A DNA stretch of 59,575 nucleotides from Prochlorococcaceae cyanobacterium jk18x22bins.40 (GTDB taxonomy: Bacteria; Cyanobacteriota; Cyanobacteriia; PCC-6307; Cyanobiaceae), in NCBI GenBank assembly GCA_022826155.1, contig JAJDVL010000030.1, forward strand, positions 1 through 59,575. Direction: 5' to 3'. The notes beneath the pieces are model-generated. The model saw nothing but the letters and a program-made list of their open reading frames with translations. It searched no databases and was not told the DNA's origin. Made by a program: the position numbers and the translations under genes. Positions within the stretch are counted from its first letter, which is position 1; every line of letters starts with the position of its first letter. Positions 34,975 through 45,451 of this stretch are shown here, piece by piece.

Positions 34975-35646
34975 TCAAGGCACCGCGCGGCGACGCCGCT
35001 CCAACTCCTCAAACACGCTCTTGTCGCCAACGTCGGCTGCGGGATCCAACCGGAACTTCCCCACAGCCATTACCAGCAGCAGCATCGCCTCCAGAAACCA
35101 GAACGGGCCTTGCCGCTCCAGCGGCAATACCCCCACCAGGGCCAGCAGCAGCAACAGCGGCACCAGCAAGGTCACACCCACAGCTTCAAGGCGGCGGAAA
35201 CAGAAGAACTCCTTGAAGCCCAACCCGGTCAACGCAGCAAAGTAGGGGCCAACGGCCATGATCCAGAGGGGGTGCGCCAGCAGGGTGTTGCCCATCTGGG
35301 CTGGCCCTTCCTGATACGCCAGAGCAACCCCACCGCCAACCCCCAACAGCCAGAACAACCGCAACGCCTGATGGAGCGGGCGCAGGTAAATGTGGGTCCA
35401 GTGCAGCGCCAGTCCCAAGGCCATGGCCATGAGCAGAAGCCATGGACCAATCCAGGTGGAACCGGCCCAGGTCCATTGCACCAGGCAGCCCAGTTGCGCC
35501 ACGGCCAACGTGAGCACGGACACCCGGTAGGCCGTCACCTCTCGTCGGTCGGCAGCCGTGATGCAATAGGGTCCGAACGTCCCCTGGTGAAGCTGGTCTG
35601 TGCTCTGGTTCGCTGCGCTGACGGCGGCCGGACTGGGGATTGTCAT
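34975..35646 (-). CDS. DUF2301 membrane protein
   Basis: 223 residues. About six hydrophobic helices, with TAYRVSVLTLAVAQLG, LHWTHIYLRPLHQALRLFW, GPYFAALTGLGFKEFFCFRRLEA and FEELERRRR at the end. This pattern fits the DUF2301 integral membrane family of cyanobacteria and plastids. Role unknown. The start overlaps the stop of the upstream GST-type gene by one base, so they are coupled. Confidence 0.82.
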   Translation of the reverse strand: MTIPSPAAVSAANQSTDQLHQGTFGPYCITAADRREVTAYRVSVLTLAVAQLGCLVQWTWAGSTWIGPWLLLMAMALGLALHWTHIYLRPLHQALRLFWLLGVGGGVALAYQEGPAQMGNTLLAHPLWIMAVGPYFAALTGLGFKEFFCFRRLEAVGVTLLVPLLLLLALVGVLPLERQGPFWFLEAMLLLVMAVGKFRLDPAADVGDKSVFEELERRRRAVP

Positions 35647-36617
35647 CAGGAAACGGGAGGATTCGAGTCTAGCAGGCTGGCCAGTGACGGCGCCTTGGGA
35701 ACAAGGCCTGAGGGGTTCAAGGGGAAGAGGCTGCCGAAGTAGTCTTGACGCCAGGTTTCACTCGGGCAGGTGGCGGCTACGTTTGGCAGTTGGTAGAAAC
35801 GGCGCCGCCATGCCCACAGAAAAGGAAAACTCCATAGGGGGCGCAGCCCACAGCCGAAAAGATCCTGGTAGGCCGCTTCCCAGCGGGCCATGGTGGGGAA
35901 GAGGCGCACGTCCACCATGGTCAACGATTCCCCGCAGATCCAGGGGCGCCCGTCCGCCAGGGCCTGCTCCACGGCGTCCAGCCCGGCAAACAGATCACCC
36001 AACGCCCGTTCATAGGACCCCTGGGTGCGGGCGAATCCACAGCGATACACCCCGTCGTTCACGTCGTCCTGGAGCCATGCGGACCAGGTCTGGATGGACG
36101 GGATCAGGTCGGACGGCCGGAGTGTGGCGGCGACCGCATTGGGTCCTGGGGGCAGGGTATCCAACTGTTCAATGATGTCGGCGCTTTCGTTGTTGATGAT
36201 CCGCTCCTCGTAGCGGTCCCACAGAACAGGGACCGTGGCGCGCCCGCCCCCTGGGCCGGCGCCGGATTGTCTATAGAGCTGCGATAACTGCTGAAACCCT
36301 TCAAAAGGCTCGCGAAACACCCAGCGGCCTGTGGCGGAATTGGGCCGAACCAGGGCGATGTCAATGACAGTTGCCAGATCCTTGAGTTGGCGCACCAGCC
36401 ATGTGCGGTGTGCCCAGGGGCAACTTTGGCCAATCACCAGCACATGGCGTGGTATTCCCTGGTCTTGGCCACTGCCCAGCAACCTCTCGCGAAAACTGCT
36501 GGGCCGACGCCGAAAACTGCCCCTCTCGTCCGCTGGAGCCAGGCCGTTCATCAGCACCAGCCACTGACCATGCCAAAGCTGGCGACTGATGGAGACTACC
36601 GCTGGGGGAATGGGCAT
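35646..36617 (-). CDS. Glutathionyl-hydroquinone reductase (Xi-class GST)
   Basis: 323 residues. The thioredoxin-like N-terminal domain has the active site VIGQSCPWAHRTWLVR with the catalytic Cys, then VPVLWDRYEERIINNESADII (glutathione binding) and a helical C-terminal domain with SLTMVDVRLFPTMARWEAAY. These are the marks of the Xi class (YqjG/PcpF), which reduces glutathionyl-hydroquinones. Full length. Confidence 0.9.
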   Translation of the reverse strand: MPIPPAVVSISRQLWHGQWLVLMNGLAPADERGSFRRRPSSFRERLLGSGQDQGIPRHVLVIGQSCPWAHRTWLVRQLKDLATVIDIALVRPNSATGRWVFREPFEGFQQLSQLYRQSGAGPGGGRATVPVLWDRYEERIINNESADIIEQLDTLPPGPNAVAATLRPSDLIPSIQTWSAWLQDDVNDGVYRCGFARTQGSYERALGDLFAGLDAVEQALADGRPWICGESLTMVDVRLFPTMARWEAAYQDLFGCGLRPLWSFPFLWAWRRRFYQLPNVAATCPSETWRQDYFGSLFPLNPSGLVPKAPSLASLLDSNPPVS

Positions 36618-36689
36618 GGCGGCAAGGGTGGCCAGTGGGTGGCCATCTGAGCACGGTCAGTCTATTTTGCTGTTTTGTGTGTCGGTTTC

Positions 36690-37844
36690 GTGCCGCTTCA
36701 GTCAACGGGTTCGACCTGCACGGTGCTGATTCCCCGTGAAGGACGACCGGATGAGCCCCGCGTGGCAGGCAGTCCGGAAACAGCGCGACGGCTTGTGGGC
36801 AAGGGCTGCGTCGTGCTTGTGGAGTCCGGGGCCGGCCGGGCCTCCGGGTTTAGCGATCAGGACTATTGCCAGGCAGGCGCAGAACTGGTGGAGGATGGCT
36901 GGGGGCACTGCCAGGTGGCCCTCTGTGTCGGTGCGCCGGATCCCGGACGCCTGGAGGCCATGGCCACGGGCAGTACGGTGATTGGTCTGCTGGCGCCCTA
37001 CGGCAATCAGGCCCTGGTGCAGCAGTTGAATCGCCGCAAATTGTCGTCCCTGAGCCTTGAATTGCTGCCGCGCATCAGCAGAGCCCAGGCCATGGATGCC
37101 CTGTCTTCACAAGCCAACATCGCTGGCTACAAAGCGGTTCTCCTGGCGGCTGCCGCGCTGGACCGCTACTTCCCCATGTTGATGACTGCTGCGGGAACAG
37201 TGCAGCCGGCCCGGGTCCTGGTGCTCGGAGCAGGGGTGGCGGGACTGCAAGCTGTGGCCACGGCCCGGCGGCTGGGGGCTGTGGTCCATGTCTCGGACAT
37301 TCGACCCGCGGTGAAGGAACAGGTGGAGTCTCTGGGGGGGCGCTTCGTTGGCCCACCCCAGGTGAAGGAGCAGCCTTCCGAAGCCAACGGCTACGCCAAG
37401 CAGGCCTCGGAAGCCTTTCTCGCGGCTCAACGTCGGCAGCTCTCCGAACAACTGGCCTTGGCGGACGTGGTCATCTGCACAGCCCAGGTGCCCGGCCGCC
37501 GTGCTCCGCTGCTGATCAGTGAATCCATGCTGGAGCGCATGCGGCCCGGGGCCGTGGTGGTGGACCTGGCCGTCAACGAGGGGGGAAATTGCGCCGCAAC
37601 CGTGCCTGGCCAAACCATTGATCGCAAGGGAGTCAAACTCATTGGTGCCAGTGATCTCCCCTGCACGGTTCCCTATCACGCCAGTTCCCTCTATGGGCGC
37701 AACCTGGCAGCACTGCTGGAGCAGTATCTACAAGATGGGGTGTTGCAGTTGGACCTTCAGGATCCGTTGCTCAAGGACTGTCTGCTCACCCATGGGGGGC
37801 AGTGTCACCGTGACGACATCGTCAACGCTTCAAGGTGTATGTGA
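36690..37844 (+). CDS. pntA1: Proton-translocating NAD(P) transhydrogenase subunit alpha part 1
   Basis: 384 residues from GTG 36690 (a TTG at 36675 or GTG at 36720 are alternatives). Soluble NAD(H)-binding domain I of the split alpha subunit, related to alanine dehydrogenase: IPREGRPDEPRVAGSPETARRL, SLELLPRISRAQAMDALSSQANIAGYKAVLLAA, VLVLGAGVAGLQAVATARRLGAVVHVSDIRPAVKEQVESLGG, and DLAVNEGGNCAAT. Hydride is passed from NADH to NADP using the proton gradient. The stop overlaps the next ATG by one base (ATGA). Confidence 0.92.
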   Translation: MPLQSTGSTCTVLIPREGRPDEPRVAGSPETARRLVGKGCVVLVESGAGRASGFSDQDYCQAGAELVEDGWGHCQVALCVGAPDPGRLEAMATGSTVIGLLAPYGNQALVQQLNRRKLSSLSLELLPRISRAQAMDALSSQANIAGYKAVLLAAAALDRYFPMLMTAAGTVQPARVLVLGAGVAGLQAVATARRLGAVVHVSDIRPAVKEQVESLGGRFVGPPQVKEQPSEANGYAKQASEAFLAAQRRQLSEQLALADVVICTAQVPGRRAPLLISESMLERMRPGAVVVDLAVNEGGNCAATVPGQTIDRKGVKLIGASDLPCTVPYHASSLYGRNLAALLEQYLQDGVLQLDLQDPLLKDCLLTHGGQCHRDDIVNASRCM

Positions 37845-38149
37845 TGGACGGCTTTCAGGAACAGCTCTGGGTGCTGCTTTTGGGCAGCCTGTTGGGGTTT
37901 GAATTGATTGGCAAGGTGCCGCCTACCTTGCACACACCGCTCATGTCCGGTGCCAACGCCATCAGCGGCATCACCATGCTGGCGGCTCTTACCCTGATCA
38001 CCAGGGCCGGAGAAAACACCCTCCTGCTGATCCTGGGCTCCCTGGCCCTGGGATTTGCTCTCTTCAACGTGGTGGGCGGCTTCCTGGTGACGGATCGAAT
38101 GCTGACCATGTTCCGCAGCAACCGCAAACGCCCCGGAGGGAGTCAATGA
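37844..38149 (+). CDS. pntA2: Transhydrogenase subunit alpha part 2
   Basis: 101 residues. Membrane part of alpha with three to four helices: LWVLLLGSLLGFELIGKVPPTLHTPLMSGANAISGITMLAAL, and ALGFALFNVVGGFLVTDRMLTMFR. The ATG overlaps the preceding stop and its own end overlaps pntB by 4 bases, as in other cyanobacterial pnt operons. Confidence 0.92.
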   Translation: MDGFQEQLWVLLLGSLLGFELIGKVPPTLHTPLMSGANAISGITMLAALTLITRAGENTLLLILGSLALGFALFNVVGGFLVTDRMLTMFRSNRKRPGGSQ

Positions 38150-39558
38150 GTTCTGCCGAACTGTTCCAGGGGGGCCTGGATCTGCTGGCGGTGGCCCTGC
38201 TGGCGCTTGGCATCAAGGGCTTGTCAAAAATCCGCTCTGCCCGGGCCGCCAACCAACTGGCGGCCACGGCCATGGCCATGGCCGTGGTTGGTCTTCTGGT
38301 CAGCACCCAGCCCACTGCGGTGACCTGGTTCTGGATTGCGGGAGGCACTGCCGTGGGCGGGGCACTGGGGATGCTCACCGCCCGGCTGGTTCCCATGACC
38401 GCCATGCCGGAGACCGTGGCGTTGTTCAACGGCTGTGGGGGCCTCTCTTCCCTCCTGGTGGCTCTGGGCGTACTGTTGGCCGCCGAGGGGGACGGCCTCA
38501 CCCCCAGCCTGCTGGTGCTGGTCTCCATTGGTTTTTCCATCGTGGTGGGCGCCGTCACCTGCACCGGCTCGGTGGTGGCCATGGGCAAGTTGCAGGGATG
38601 GTTGCCCACACCCGGCTGGATGCTGAGCCGCTGGCGCCACGGGTGCAACATTGCCCTGGCCACCGTTGTGCTTCTGGCCGCCGTGCTGACAGCGGGTGGC
38701 TCCGGTGATGCACTGTGGCCTTTGGTCATCAGCGCCAGCCTCCTGGGCATTGGCTTGACGCTCCCCATTGGTGGCGCCGACATGCCCGTGGTCATCTCGC
38801 TCCTGAATTCCTATTCAGGGGTTGCGGCGGCAGCGGCCGGCTTTGTTGTGGGCCAACGGCTGTTGATCGTGGCCGGGGCCATGGTGGGGGCCGCGGGCTT
38901 GATTCTCACCCAGGTGATGTGCACCGGCATGAACCGCAGCTTGCCTGCCGTGCTCTTCGGGGGCGCGCTGGGTTCGGCATCCACCGGCAGCAAAGGGAGC
39001 GGCGAATACACCAACATCACTTCCTGCTCGGCCGAGGAGTGTGCCTTGACCCTGGAGGCGGCGGAGCGGGTCGTGGTTGTGCCTGGCTATGGTCTCGCCG
39101 TGGCGCAGGCTCAACACACCCTGCGGGAGGTGGCCCGCCTCCTGGAAAAGCATGGGGTGACGGTCACCTATGCCATTCACCCTGTGGCTGGGCGCATGCC
39201 GGGGCACATGAACGTGCTGCTGGCGGAAGCCGACGTGCCCTATGAACAACTCAAGGAGATGGACGTCATCAACCCCGAGTTCCCCGCCACGGACGTGGTG
39301 CTGGTGTTGGGGGCCAACGACGTGGTAAACCCCCAGGCCAAAACCGACCCTGACTCGCCGCTTTACGGGATGCCGGTTCTGGACGTGCAGGAGGCTCGGA
39401 CTGTCTTTGTGGTGAAACGGGGCATGAACGCCGGCTACTCCGGCATCAAAAACGATCTCTTCGAGCATCCCAACACGTCCATGGTCTTTGGGGATGCCAA
39501 GCAGGTGCTCGGCAATATCTTGGGTGAACTGAAAATCCTGGGCGTTGGGCAACTCTGA
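38146..39558 (+). CDS. pntB: Transhydrogenase subunit beta
   Basis: 470 residues. Nine or so membrane helices followed by the soluble NADP(H)-binding domain III: VVVVPGYGLAVAQAQHTLREVARLLEKHGVTVTYAIHPVAGRMPGHMNVLLAEADVPYEQL, VVLVLGANDVVNP, and VFVVKRGMNAGYSGIKNDLFEHPNTSMVFGDAK. The motifs GYGLAVAQAQ and KRGMNAGYSG bind NADP. Full length. The three genes together supply NADPH at the expense of proton motive force. Confidence 0.96.
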   Translation: MSSAELFQGGLDLLAVALLALGIKGLSKIRSARAANQLAATAMAMAVVGLLVSTQPTAVTWFWIAGGTAVGGALGMLTARLVPMTAMPETVALFNGCGGLSSLLVALGVLLAAEGDGLTPSLLVLVSIGFSIVVGAVTCTGSVVAMGKLQGWLPTPGWMLSRWRHGCNIALATVVLLAAVLTAGGSGDALWPLVISASLLGIGLTLPIGGADMPVVISLLNSYSGVAAAAAGFVVGQRLLIVAGAMVGAAGLILTQVMCTGMNRSLPAVLFGGALGSASTGSKGSGEYTNITSCSAEECALTLEAAERVVVVPGYGLAVAQAQHTLREVARLLEKHGVTVTYAIHPVAGRMPGHMNVLLAEADVPYEQLKEMDVINPEFPATDVVLVLGANDVVNPQAKTDPDSPLYGMPVLDVQEARTVFVVKRGMNAGYSGIKNDLFEHPNTSMVFGDAKQVLGNILGELKILGVGQL

Positions 39559-39569
39559 CACGGACAACC

Positions 39570-40496
39570 ATGGACCATCAACACGGTCGCTTGTTGCTGG
39601 TGGGGGGGACCCACGGCAACGAGCGCACGGCACCCTGGATCTTGCAGTGCTGGAAGGCCCAACCTGCGCTGCTCACCTCCCCCCTGCCCACCACCACCTG
39701 CATCGGCAACCCTGAAGCCTATAGGGCCAATCGCCGCTACATGGATCGAGACCTGAACCGCTGTTTCACGGAAGCGCTGTTGAGGGATCGCAGTTGCACC
39801 ATCCACGAGGTCATCTGTGCCCAAGAGCTGGTGGATGCCTACGGACCCGGCGGCAACGATCCCCACGGCCTGGTGCTGGATATGCATACCACCACAGCAG
39901 CCATGGGCCCATCAGTGGTGACATGTGGAGAACGCCCTGTGGATCTTGCCTTGGCCGCACTGATGCACCAGGCCGTTGGCATACCGGTCTATCTCTTCCG
40001 GATCAACGAGGACCAACCTGAGGAGTGCGGTTTTTTGGTGCGGCGCTGGCCCTGCGGCCTGGTGCTGGAGGTGGGGCCGGTGGCACAAGGCGTTGTAGAC
40101 GTGCGAACCGTCCAGAAGACAACGGCTTGCCTGGACGGTCTTCTGGACGTGTTGAGGGATTGTCTCACCGGCAAAGCCAGGATGCCGGAGACCATGGTGA
40201 TTCACCGCCATCTGGCCAGCCTGGACTGGCCACGGGACAGGGACGGCCGCCGGATTGCATGTCTGCATCCGGATCGTCCCCAGTGGGATTGGACCCTGCT
40301 GTGCCCGGGAGACCCCCTGTTTCTCATGGAGACCGGCGAGACCGTCGCCTACCAGGGGGAGGAACCCGTCTGGCCCGTGTTTTGCAACGAAGCCTCCTAT
40401 GAAGAAAAAGGCATTGCCCTGAGCTTGACCAGGCGGGAGACCATGACGCCGCCAACAACTGGACTGGAAGCTTTGTTGGCCCTGCTCAGGCCCTAG
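39570..40496 (+). CDS. Aspartoacylase-like zinc hydrolase
   Basis: 308 residues. Zinc-binding motif GGTHGNERTAPW (His, Glu), NPEAYRANRRYMDRDLNRCF with substrate-binding Arg, VLDMHTTTAAMG with the third ligand His, and LEVGPVAQG with the catalytic Glu. This is the AspA/ASTE family, which in animals cleaves N-acetylaspartate. In marine Synechococcus a homologue of this length is annotated as aspartoacylase; true substrate unknown. It follows pntB after 11 bp. Confidence 0.88.
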   Translation: MDHQHGRLLLVGGTHGNERTAPWILQCWKAQPALLTSPLPTTTCIGNPEAYRANRRYMDRDLNRCFTEALLRDRSCTIHEVICAQELVDAYGPGGNDPHGLVLDMHTTTAAMGPSVVTCGERPVDLALAALMHQAVGIPVYLFRINEDQPEECGFLVRRWPCGLVLEVGPVAQGVVDVRTVQKTTACLDGLLDVLRDCLTGKARMPETMVIHRHLASLDWPRDRDGRRIACLHPDRPQWDWTLLCPGDPLFLMETGETVAYQGEEPVWPVFCNEASYEEKGIALSLTRRETMTPPTTGLEALLALLRP

Positions 40497-40527
40497 ACCC
40501 GGCTTTCCTCAAGTGTGCCCATGTTCG

Positions 40528-40674
40528 CTAGCAAGGATGAGGGTGGTGAACCCGCTCACTCCAGTAGACAACCGCGCCCTGGGCCTCCAATTCACGGCGG
40601 CGGTGACGCGCCTCGTGGAAAGCCACGGTTTCGTGGTTTCGATCACCAGAGAGAGACCAACTGATCCGAACCAT
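40528..40674 (-). CDS. Small conserved-looking protein, 48 residues
   Basis: A frame from ATG 40674 to TAG 40528-40530, bounded upstream by an in-frame TGA. The product reads MVRISWSLSGDRNHETVAF then a basic helix HEARHRRRELEAQG and AVVYWSERVHHPHPC. The regular helix, the AQGAVVYWSE strand and the absence of stops argue for a real gene, and I have an impression of similar small picocyanobacterial proteins. No function is proposed and no good ribosome-binding site is seen. Confidence 0.5.
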   Translation of the reverse strand: MVRISWSLSGDRNHETVAFHEARHRRRELEAQGAVVYWSERVHHPHPC

Positions 40675-40710
40675 TGCGTCTCAAAGCGGAAACAACAGCG
40701 CTCCCATCCT

Positions 40711-40745
40711 AAAACAGTGACCGAGAACACAATTCCTGGTCACTG
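40711..40745 (-). terminator. Rho-independent terminator of tRNA-Thr
   Basis: On the minus strand an 8-bp stem CAGTGACC / GGTCACTG with a 15-nt loop begins 9 bases after the tRNA 3' end and is followed by TTTTA, the form of an intrinsic terminator. Confidence 0.75.
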
Positions 40746-40753
40746 CCCCATCA

Positions 40754-40826
40754 AGCCGCTGACCGGACTTGAACCGACGACCCACGCTTTACGAAAGCGT
40801 TGCTCTACCAACTGAGCTACAGCGGC
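40754..40826 (-). tRNA. trnT: tRNA-Thr (CGU)
   Basis: Minus-strand cloverleaf: acceptor GCCGCTG/CAGCGGC, D-arm GCTC/GAGC, anticodon stem ACGCT/AGCGT with loop TTCGTAA (anticodon CGU), T-arm GTCGG-TTCAAGT-CCGGT with one wobble-type pairing, discriminator U. CCA is not encoded. Confidence 0.93.
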
Positions 40827-40884
40827 TAACCGTGGAATCCTAGTTGGTAGAACAACTGTTGTCTGGCGCCAGCCCAAAGCATCC

Positions 40885-41187
40885 ATGACTTCTCCATCGC
40901 AAGATCCCCTTGATCCTCAACTCAAGGCCAAGCTTCAACAAGAATTAAGGACACCATGGCAGAGCCTGCGGCGGGCGCTGTGGGTTGCGCTGGAGGCCTC
41001 GGCAGCCCTGGGGCTGGCAATCATGATGTTGCGGCTTGTTGGCGGAGAGGCGGTGCAGCCCAATGACATCCTCGTTCAAGTGGGGGCAGTGGTGCTGTTT
41101 GGCTACTTGCTCTGGAAGGATCGTTCCCCAAGGTCGGAGGCCAACCCCAGGCAGACCAGGAACAGCGGATCCCAGAAAAGGCCCTGA
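40885..41187 (+). CDS. DUF3493 protein
   Basis: 100 residues with two transmembrane helices (ALEASAALGLAIMMLRLVGG and ILVQVGAVVLFGYLLWKDR) and the start DPQLKAKLQQELRTPWQSLRRALW. This matches DUF3493, a cyanobacterial/plastid family whose plant member LPA3 assists photosystem II assembly; a similar role here is inference. It converges with infB. Confidence 0.85.
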   Translation: MTSPSQDPLDPQLKAKLQQELRTPWQSLRRALWVALEASAALGLAIMMLRLVGGEAVQPNDILVQVGAVVLFGYLLWKDRSPRSEANPRQTRNSGSQKRP

Positions 41188-41218
41188 CGCTGGAGATCTG
41201 GCGACGAAGACTGCCAAC

Positions 41219-44200
41219 TCACACATTCAGCGTCCGCTTCACCATGACCATGGAGAAGGTTTCCAGCCGGTCCCCCTCCCGCCAATCCGTGAAGCGGCTC
41301 ACCCCCACGCCACACTCGTAGCCGGAATTGACTTCCTTCACCCCATCCTTGATACGCCGGAGAGAGTCCAAATCCCCCTCGTAGACCACTTGCCTGCCCC
41401 GATGCACCCGTAACCGGCAGTTGCGCTGCAACTTGCCTTCCGTGACATAGCAGCCGGCCACGGCACCGTTGCCGACGGAGAAGACGGCGCGCACCTCTGC
41501 CCAGCCCAGGGGTTCTTCCACCAACTCCGGTTCCAGGAGTCCCTCCATGGCCCCCTGGACATCCTCCAGCAACTTGTAGATCACGTCGTAATTGCGCACG
41601 TCCACGGATGCGGCTTCTGCGGCTCGCCTTGCGCCACTGGCCATGGAGGTGTTGAAGCCAATGACAACGGCGCCGGAGGCTGTGGCCAAATCAATGTCGG
41701 TTTCCGTGATCTCCCCGGGGGAGGACAGCAGGACACGGATCTGCACTTCTTCCTGGGAGAGTTGCTCCAGGGACCCCAGAATGGCCTCCAGGGACCCTTG
41801 CACGTCGGTCTTGAGAATGAGGTTGAGTTCCTTGAGTTCACCTTCGGCAGCTTGATCCGACAAGGCGGTGAGGCTGACACGACGATTGGCCATCTGCTGG
41901 GCCAACCGGGCAGCTCGGGCGTCACTGACCCTGTCACTCACCACGGTTCGGGCAGCCTTCTCGTCTTCAAACACCTCAAAGGCATCCCCTGCAGTGGGCA
42001 CCTCACTAAAGCCAAGGGCTTCCACGGCGGCAGAAGGAAGGGCCTCCATGAGCCGCTCACCTCGGTCGTTGACCATGGCCCGCACCTTGCCTAGCACCGG
42101 ACCAGCAGCGATCACGTCACCGGTCCGCAGGGTGCCGTTCTGAACCAGCAACGTGGCCACTGGACCCTTGGCCTTGTCCAAGTGGGCTTCTACCACGGTT
42201 CCTCTGGCCAGACGCTCGGGATTGGCTTGCAGATCCTCCACGTCACTGACCAGAAGGATCATCTCCAGCAACTTGTCAATATTCTGGCCCTTGAGCGCGC
42301 TGACGGGGACCATGACCGTGTCGCCCCCCCAATCCTCACTCATCAAATCGTGCTCAGCCAGCTCCTGGCGCACGCGGTCCAGATTGGCACCCTCTTTATC
42401 CATCTTGTTGATGGCTACCACGATGGGCACCTCCGCAGCTCTCGCATGGCTGATGGCCTCAATGGTTTGCGGGCGTACCCCGTCGTCAGCGGCCACCACC
42501 AGGACAGCAATATCGGTCACCTTGGTGCCTCGGGCCCGCATGGCGGTGAAGGCTTCGTGACCAGGGGTGTCCAGGAAGGTGATGAGGGCAGGCTTCTCCT
42601 CATGGACCACCTCCACCTGGTAGGCGCCAATGTGCTGGGTAATGCCGCCCGCCTCCCCTGCCGCCACCCGGGTGCTACGAATGGCATCCAGCAAGCTGGT
42701 CTTGCCATGGTCCACATGGCCCATCACCGTCACCACGGGCGGGCGCCGGCTGAGGTTCTCAAGATCCTCGTCCTCAATCATGGCCACGGTCTTCTTGGCT
42801 GCGGCCTCGATGTCGTCTTCCACAACCGGCACCCCAAACTCCTCGGCCACCTTTTCGATGGCGGGCAGGTCCAGGGATTGGGTCACCGTTGCCGAGATGC
42901 CTTTAAAGAACAAGGACTTGATGATGTCCGAGCTGTCCACGCCAAGAGCCTCGGCCAACTCCTGGACCGTCAAGTTACCCTCTGGAACCACAAGCATTTC
43001 GGGACGCTGCTGCTTGGCCTCCCGCGCTTGGCGCAGTTCCATGGCCCGCCGCCGCTGCCGCTGCCGGGCCGTCTCCTTGGGCTTCTTGCGCCGTTTTGTC
43101 TTGATTGCGGGTTGCTCCGTCGCACCCTGGGGTTTGCCGGAAGGGCGCGCCAAGGACGCAGACAGCACCGCGGCAGCCCCTTCACTGGCAAAGCCTTCGC
43201 CAGCATTTACGTCTTCGTCGTGGATGCCGATGATGTGAACCTTGGTGCGCTGCTTGCTGGCTGCACCGCCACGCCGCAACTGCTCCAGACGCGCCGAATC
43301 ATCCCAATCCTGCCGCTTCCGCCCACCAGCACCAGTACGGGAGCGGCCACCAGGGGCGCCGCTGCGGGCCGGGCCGGGGCGGCGGGGCGGCGTGGGAGAG
43401 GCCGTCGTAGTTTTGGGCTCGGCCTTGGGACGAGCCACGGTCGTGGTGGATCCCGAGGTGGCTTCCTTCCCCATGACTTCACTGGGGGCCGCAGGACGGC
43501 GCACCCCTGGTGGCAGCCCTCCCTGAAGGCGCTCGGACCCTGACCCTCCCGGACGGCTAACCCCCGGAGGCCCACCTGAGGTGCGCCGCAGAGGACGACC
43601 AACAAGGTCTGCTGAGCGGGGGTCGGTGGGTTTGGCGCGACGCTCGCCAGTGGTGGAGCTGGTGCGCACGGCTGAGGCGCCAGAACGCTGAAGCCGTCCC
43701 ATGACTTCCGGACGATTCTGCTGTGGTGGCGCATCCACCCCTCCGGGGCGCTGTGGTGTGCCAGGGTCGCTTGCCCTGGTGCTGGGACGGCGCGCCACGA
43801 TTTGGGGTTGCCGTACAGGTGGCTGTGCCTGGGGTGTGGATTGGGTGGACCGGACGCCGTCAGGACGTCCCGCTAACGCTGACGACCGGGACCGGGGCAT
43901 CCCGGACGCCACCACGGAGCGTGGCGGCCTTGCACTGGGGCCCTCAGGGACGGCAGACAGGAGTGGTTTGGCAGGGGGGACCGATGCTGACTTGCTCCCT
44001 GGTCGAGCGCGTTGATCTTTTGCTGGCTTCCTGGGACGTGGTGTGGAGGTTGCGGATAGGGGACTGGTGGGACCGTCCGACTTGCGAACAGGTTGCTCGG
44101 CCACAGGAGATTTGGCGGCCGCAAGCTTAGGCGGCGCCATGAGCTGGGGCGGCTGCTTGACCGGCTTCTTGGCGACCGACTGCTTGCTCACCTTGTCCGG

Positions 44201-45202
44201 TAGACGTGCATCCTTGGGACGGCGATTGCTGGCTGCGGAAGATTGTCGAGTTACCTTGGCCTGCTTGGTGGCGGCCGCAGACCCCTTGAACGGCTTACCG
44301 GCAACGGATGGTGACCTGACCACCACAGGACTTGCCTTTGTCCTGGACGGCTTGCCCTCCACAGCAGTTGCGGCTCCGGGAGCCTTGGGCGCCGTGGGCT
44401 GGACCATGGTGGACCGCACTGGCTTGGGCTTCTGGGACGGACGTGATGCAGCGGATGGTGGTGTCTTCACCGCTGCAGGGCCCACCTTTGGCGACGACTT
44501 GTCCCTGGTGGCAGCCGCAGCTCCGGGAGGCTTTGGTGCAATGGGCCGCACCAACTTGGGCTTCCGGGATGGCTTTTGTTCCACCTTGCCTGTGGCAGGC
44601 CGATTCGCTGCTTTGGTGTTGACCTTGATCACACTGGGTCGCCGCAGATCCTTCTTGGCTGTGGGGGGGGTGGCCAGCCTGACGGGACCGGGGGCTGGCT
44701 CCTTGGCCGGTGGGGATGGCTTTCTATGGAGTTTCTGGTCAGCAGGAGACGGCTTGAGGGCCGTACGCGCTTTTGTGGTGACTTTGCCCTGACCTCTATC
44801 ATCCGATGCGGTTGCGCCAGGGGCAGGTTTGCGTGGGGCGGAGGCTTGTGGCGGTGTGGGCCGTGCGGTCGCCACCACTTTGGTATGCACCCGGACGGTG
44901 AACGCTTTACTGGCGGGTTTGGCCTGCTTGGGAGCTGGCTGAGCTTGACCAGACTTGTCTGACCCAACAGCCTTCTCCTTTTGGGCGGCCTTGTTTTTGT
45001 AGACGGACGCCCAATCGTCAGTCAGACGACCTTCAGCCACAAGGTGGCCAATGATGGTTTTGGCCTGCTCCTCGCTGATTGAACTGCTGTGGCTCTTGGC
45101 GGGAATGGAAAGCGTCTCCGCAGCGTCAAAAACAACCTGCCATGAAGGAAGGCCAAGGTCGCGCGAAAGCTGATGGATACGGACTTTGCCGCTTTTGGTC
45201 AT
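41219..45202 (-). CDS. infB: Translation initiation factor IF-2
   Basis: 1327 residues from ATG 45202 ([21 protein letters not shown]). The first 70 residues are an IF2-N domain (YKNKAA follows). Then about 500 residues of low-complexity Lys/Pro/Ala/Arg-rich linker, long even for cyanobacteria. A second IF2-N domain ([27 protein letters not shown]) leads into the GTPase: [22 protein letters not shown] (G1), [15 protein letters not shown] (G3), [13 protein letters not shown] (G4), [16 protein letters not shown] (G5). The C-terminal fMet-tRNA-binding barrel ends with [24 protein letters not shown]. Part of the rimP-nusA-ylxR-infB unit. Confidence 0.96.
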   Translation of the reverse strand: MTKSGKVRIHQLSRDLGLPSWQVVFDAAETLSIPAKSHSSSISEEQAKTIIGHLVAEGRLTDDWASVYKNKAAQKEKAVGSDKSGQAQPAPKQAKPASKAFTVRVHTKVVATARPTPPQASAPRKPAPGATASDDRGQGKVTTKARTALKPSPADQKLHRKPSPPAKEPAPGPVRLATPPTAKKDLRRPSVIKVNTKAANRPATGKVEQKPSRKPKLVRPIAPKPPGAAAATRDKSSPKVGPAAVKTPPSAASRPSQKPKPVRSTMVQPTAPKAPGAATAVEGKPSRTKASPVVVRSPSVAGKPFKGSAAATKQAKVTRQSSAASNRRPKDARLPDKVSKQSVAKKPVKQPPQLMAPPKLAAAKSPVAEQPVRKSDGPTSPLSATSTPRPRKPAKDQRARPGSKSASVPPAKPLLSAVPEGPSARPPRSVVASGMPRSRSSALAGRPDGVRSTQSTPQAQPPVRQPQIVARRPSTRASDPGTPQRPGGVDAPPQQNRPEVMGRLQRSGASAVRTSSTTGERRAKPTDPRSADLVGRPLRRTSGGPPGVSRPGGSGSERLQGGLPPGVRRPAAPSEVMGKEATSGSTTTVARPKAEPKTTTASPTPPRRPGPARSGAPGGRSRTGAGGRKRQDWDDSARLEQLRRGGAASKQRTKVHIIGIHDEDVNAGEGFASEGAAAVLSASLARPSGKPQGATEQPAIKTKRRKKPKETARQRQRRRAMELRQAREAKQQRPEMLVVPEGNLTVQELAEALGVDSSDIIKSLFFKGISATVTQSLDLPAIEKVAEEFGVPVVEDDIEAAAKKTVAMIEDEDLENLSRRPPVVTVMGHVDHGKTSLLDAIRSTRVAAGEAGGITQHIGAYQVEVVHEEKPALITFLDTPGHEAFTAMRARGTKVTDIAVLVVAADDGVRPQTIEAISHARAAEVPIVVAINKMDKEGANLDRVRQELAEHDLMSEDWGGDTVMVPVSALKGQNIDKLLEMILLVSDVEDLQANPERLARGTVVEAHLDKAKGPVATLLVQNGTLRTGDVIAAGPVLGKVRAMVNDRGERLMEALPSAAVEALGFSEVPTAGDAFEVFEDEKAARTVVSDRVSDARAARLAQQMANRRVSLTALSDQAAEGELKELNLILKTDVQGSLEAILGSLEQLSQEEVQIRVLLSSPGEITETDIDLATASGAVVIGFNTSMASGARRAAEAASVDVRNYDVIYKLLEDVQGAMEGLLEPELVEEPLGWAEVRAVFSVGNGAVAGCYVTEGKLQRNCRLRVHRGRQVVYEGDLDSLRRIKDGVKEVNSGYECGVGVSRFTDWREGDRLETFSMVMVKRTLNV

Positions 45203-45451
45203 GCGTACTCCAAACGAGCGATGAGGGGTTCCCCATCGAGCCCTCCTGATGCAAGGGCCGTGAACATCTTGCCCTAGGGAAGGCGAGTACTCCTTGAGAA
45301 TCTCGCCAAAACCTTGGCCCCACAAGACTTCCCTTCAGAAAAGCTTGCAGACGAGGGCCACTTGGGCCTACAGGACAGAAGCCATGGGGCTTGTGGTATC
45401 GGCCTGGAGCGTGAGCGTAAGACCAAACTGCTGCGGCACTTGAGAGCGGCG
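45203..45451. other. Intergenic stretch between ylxR stop and infB start
   Basis: About 250 bases with no supported gene. It may carry the leader or a secondary promoter of infB; no clear hairpin or box motif was found. Confidence 0.4.
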
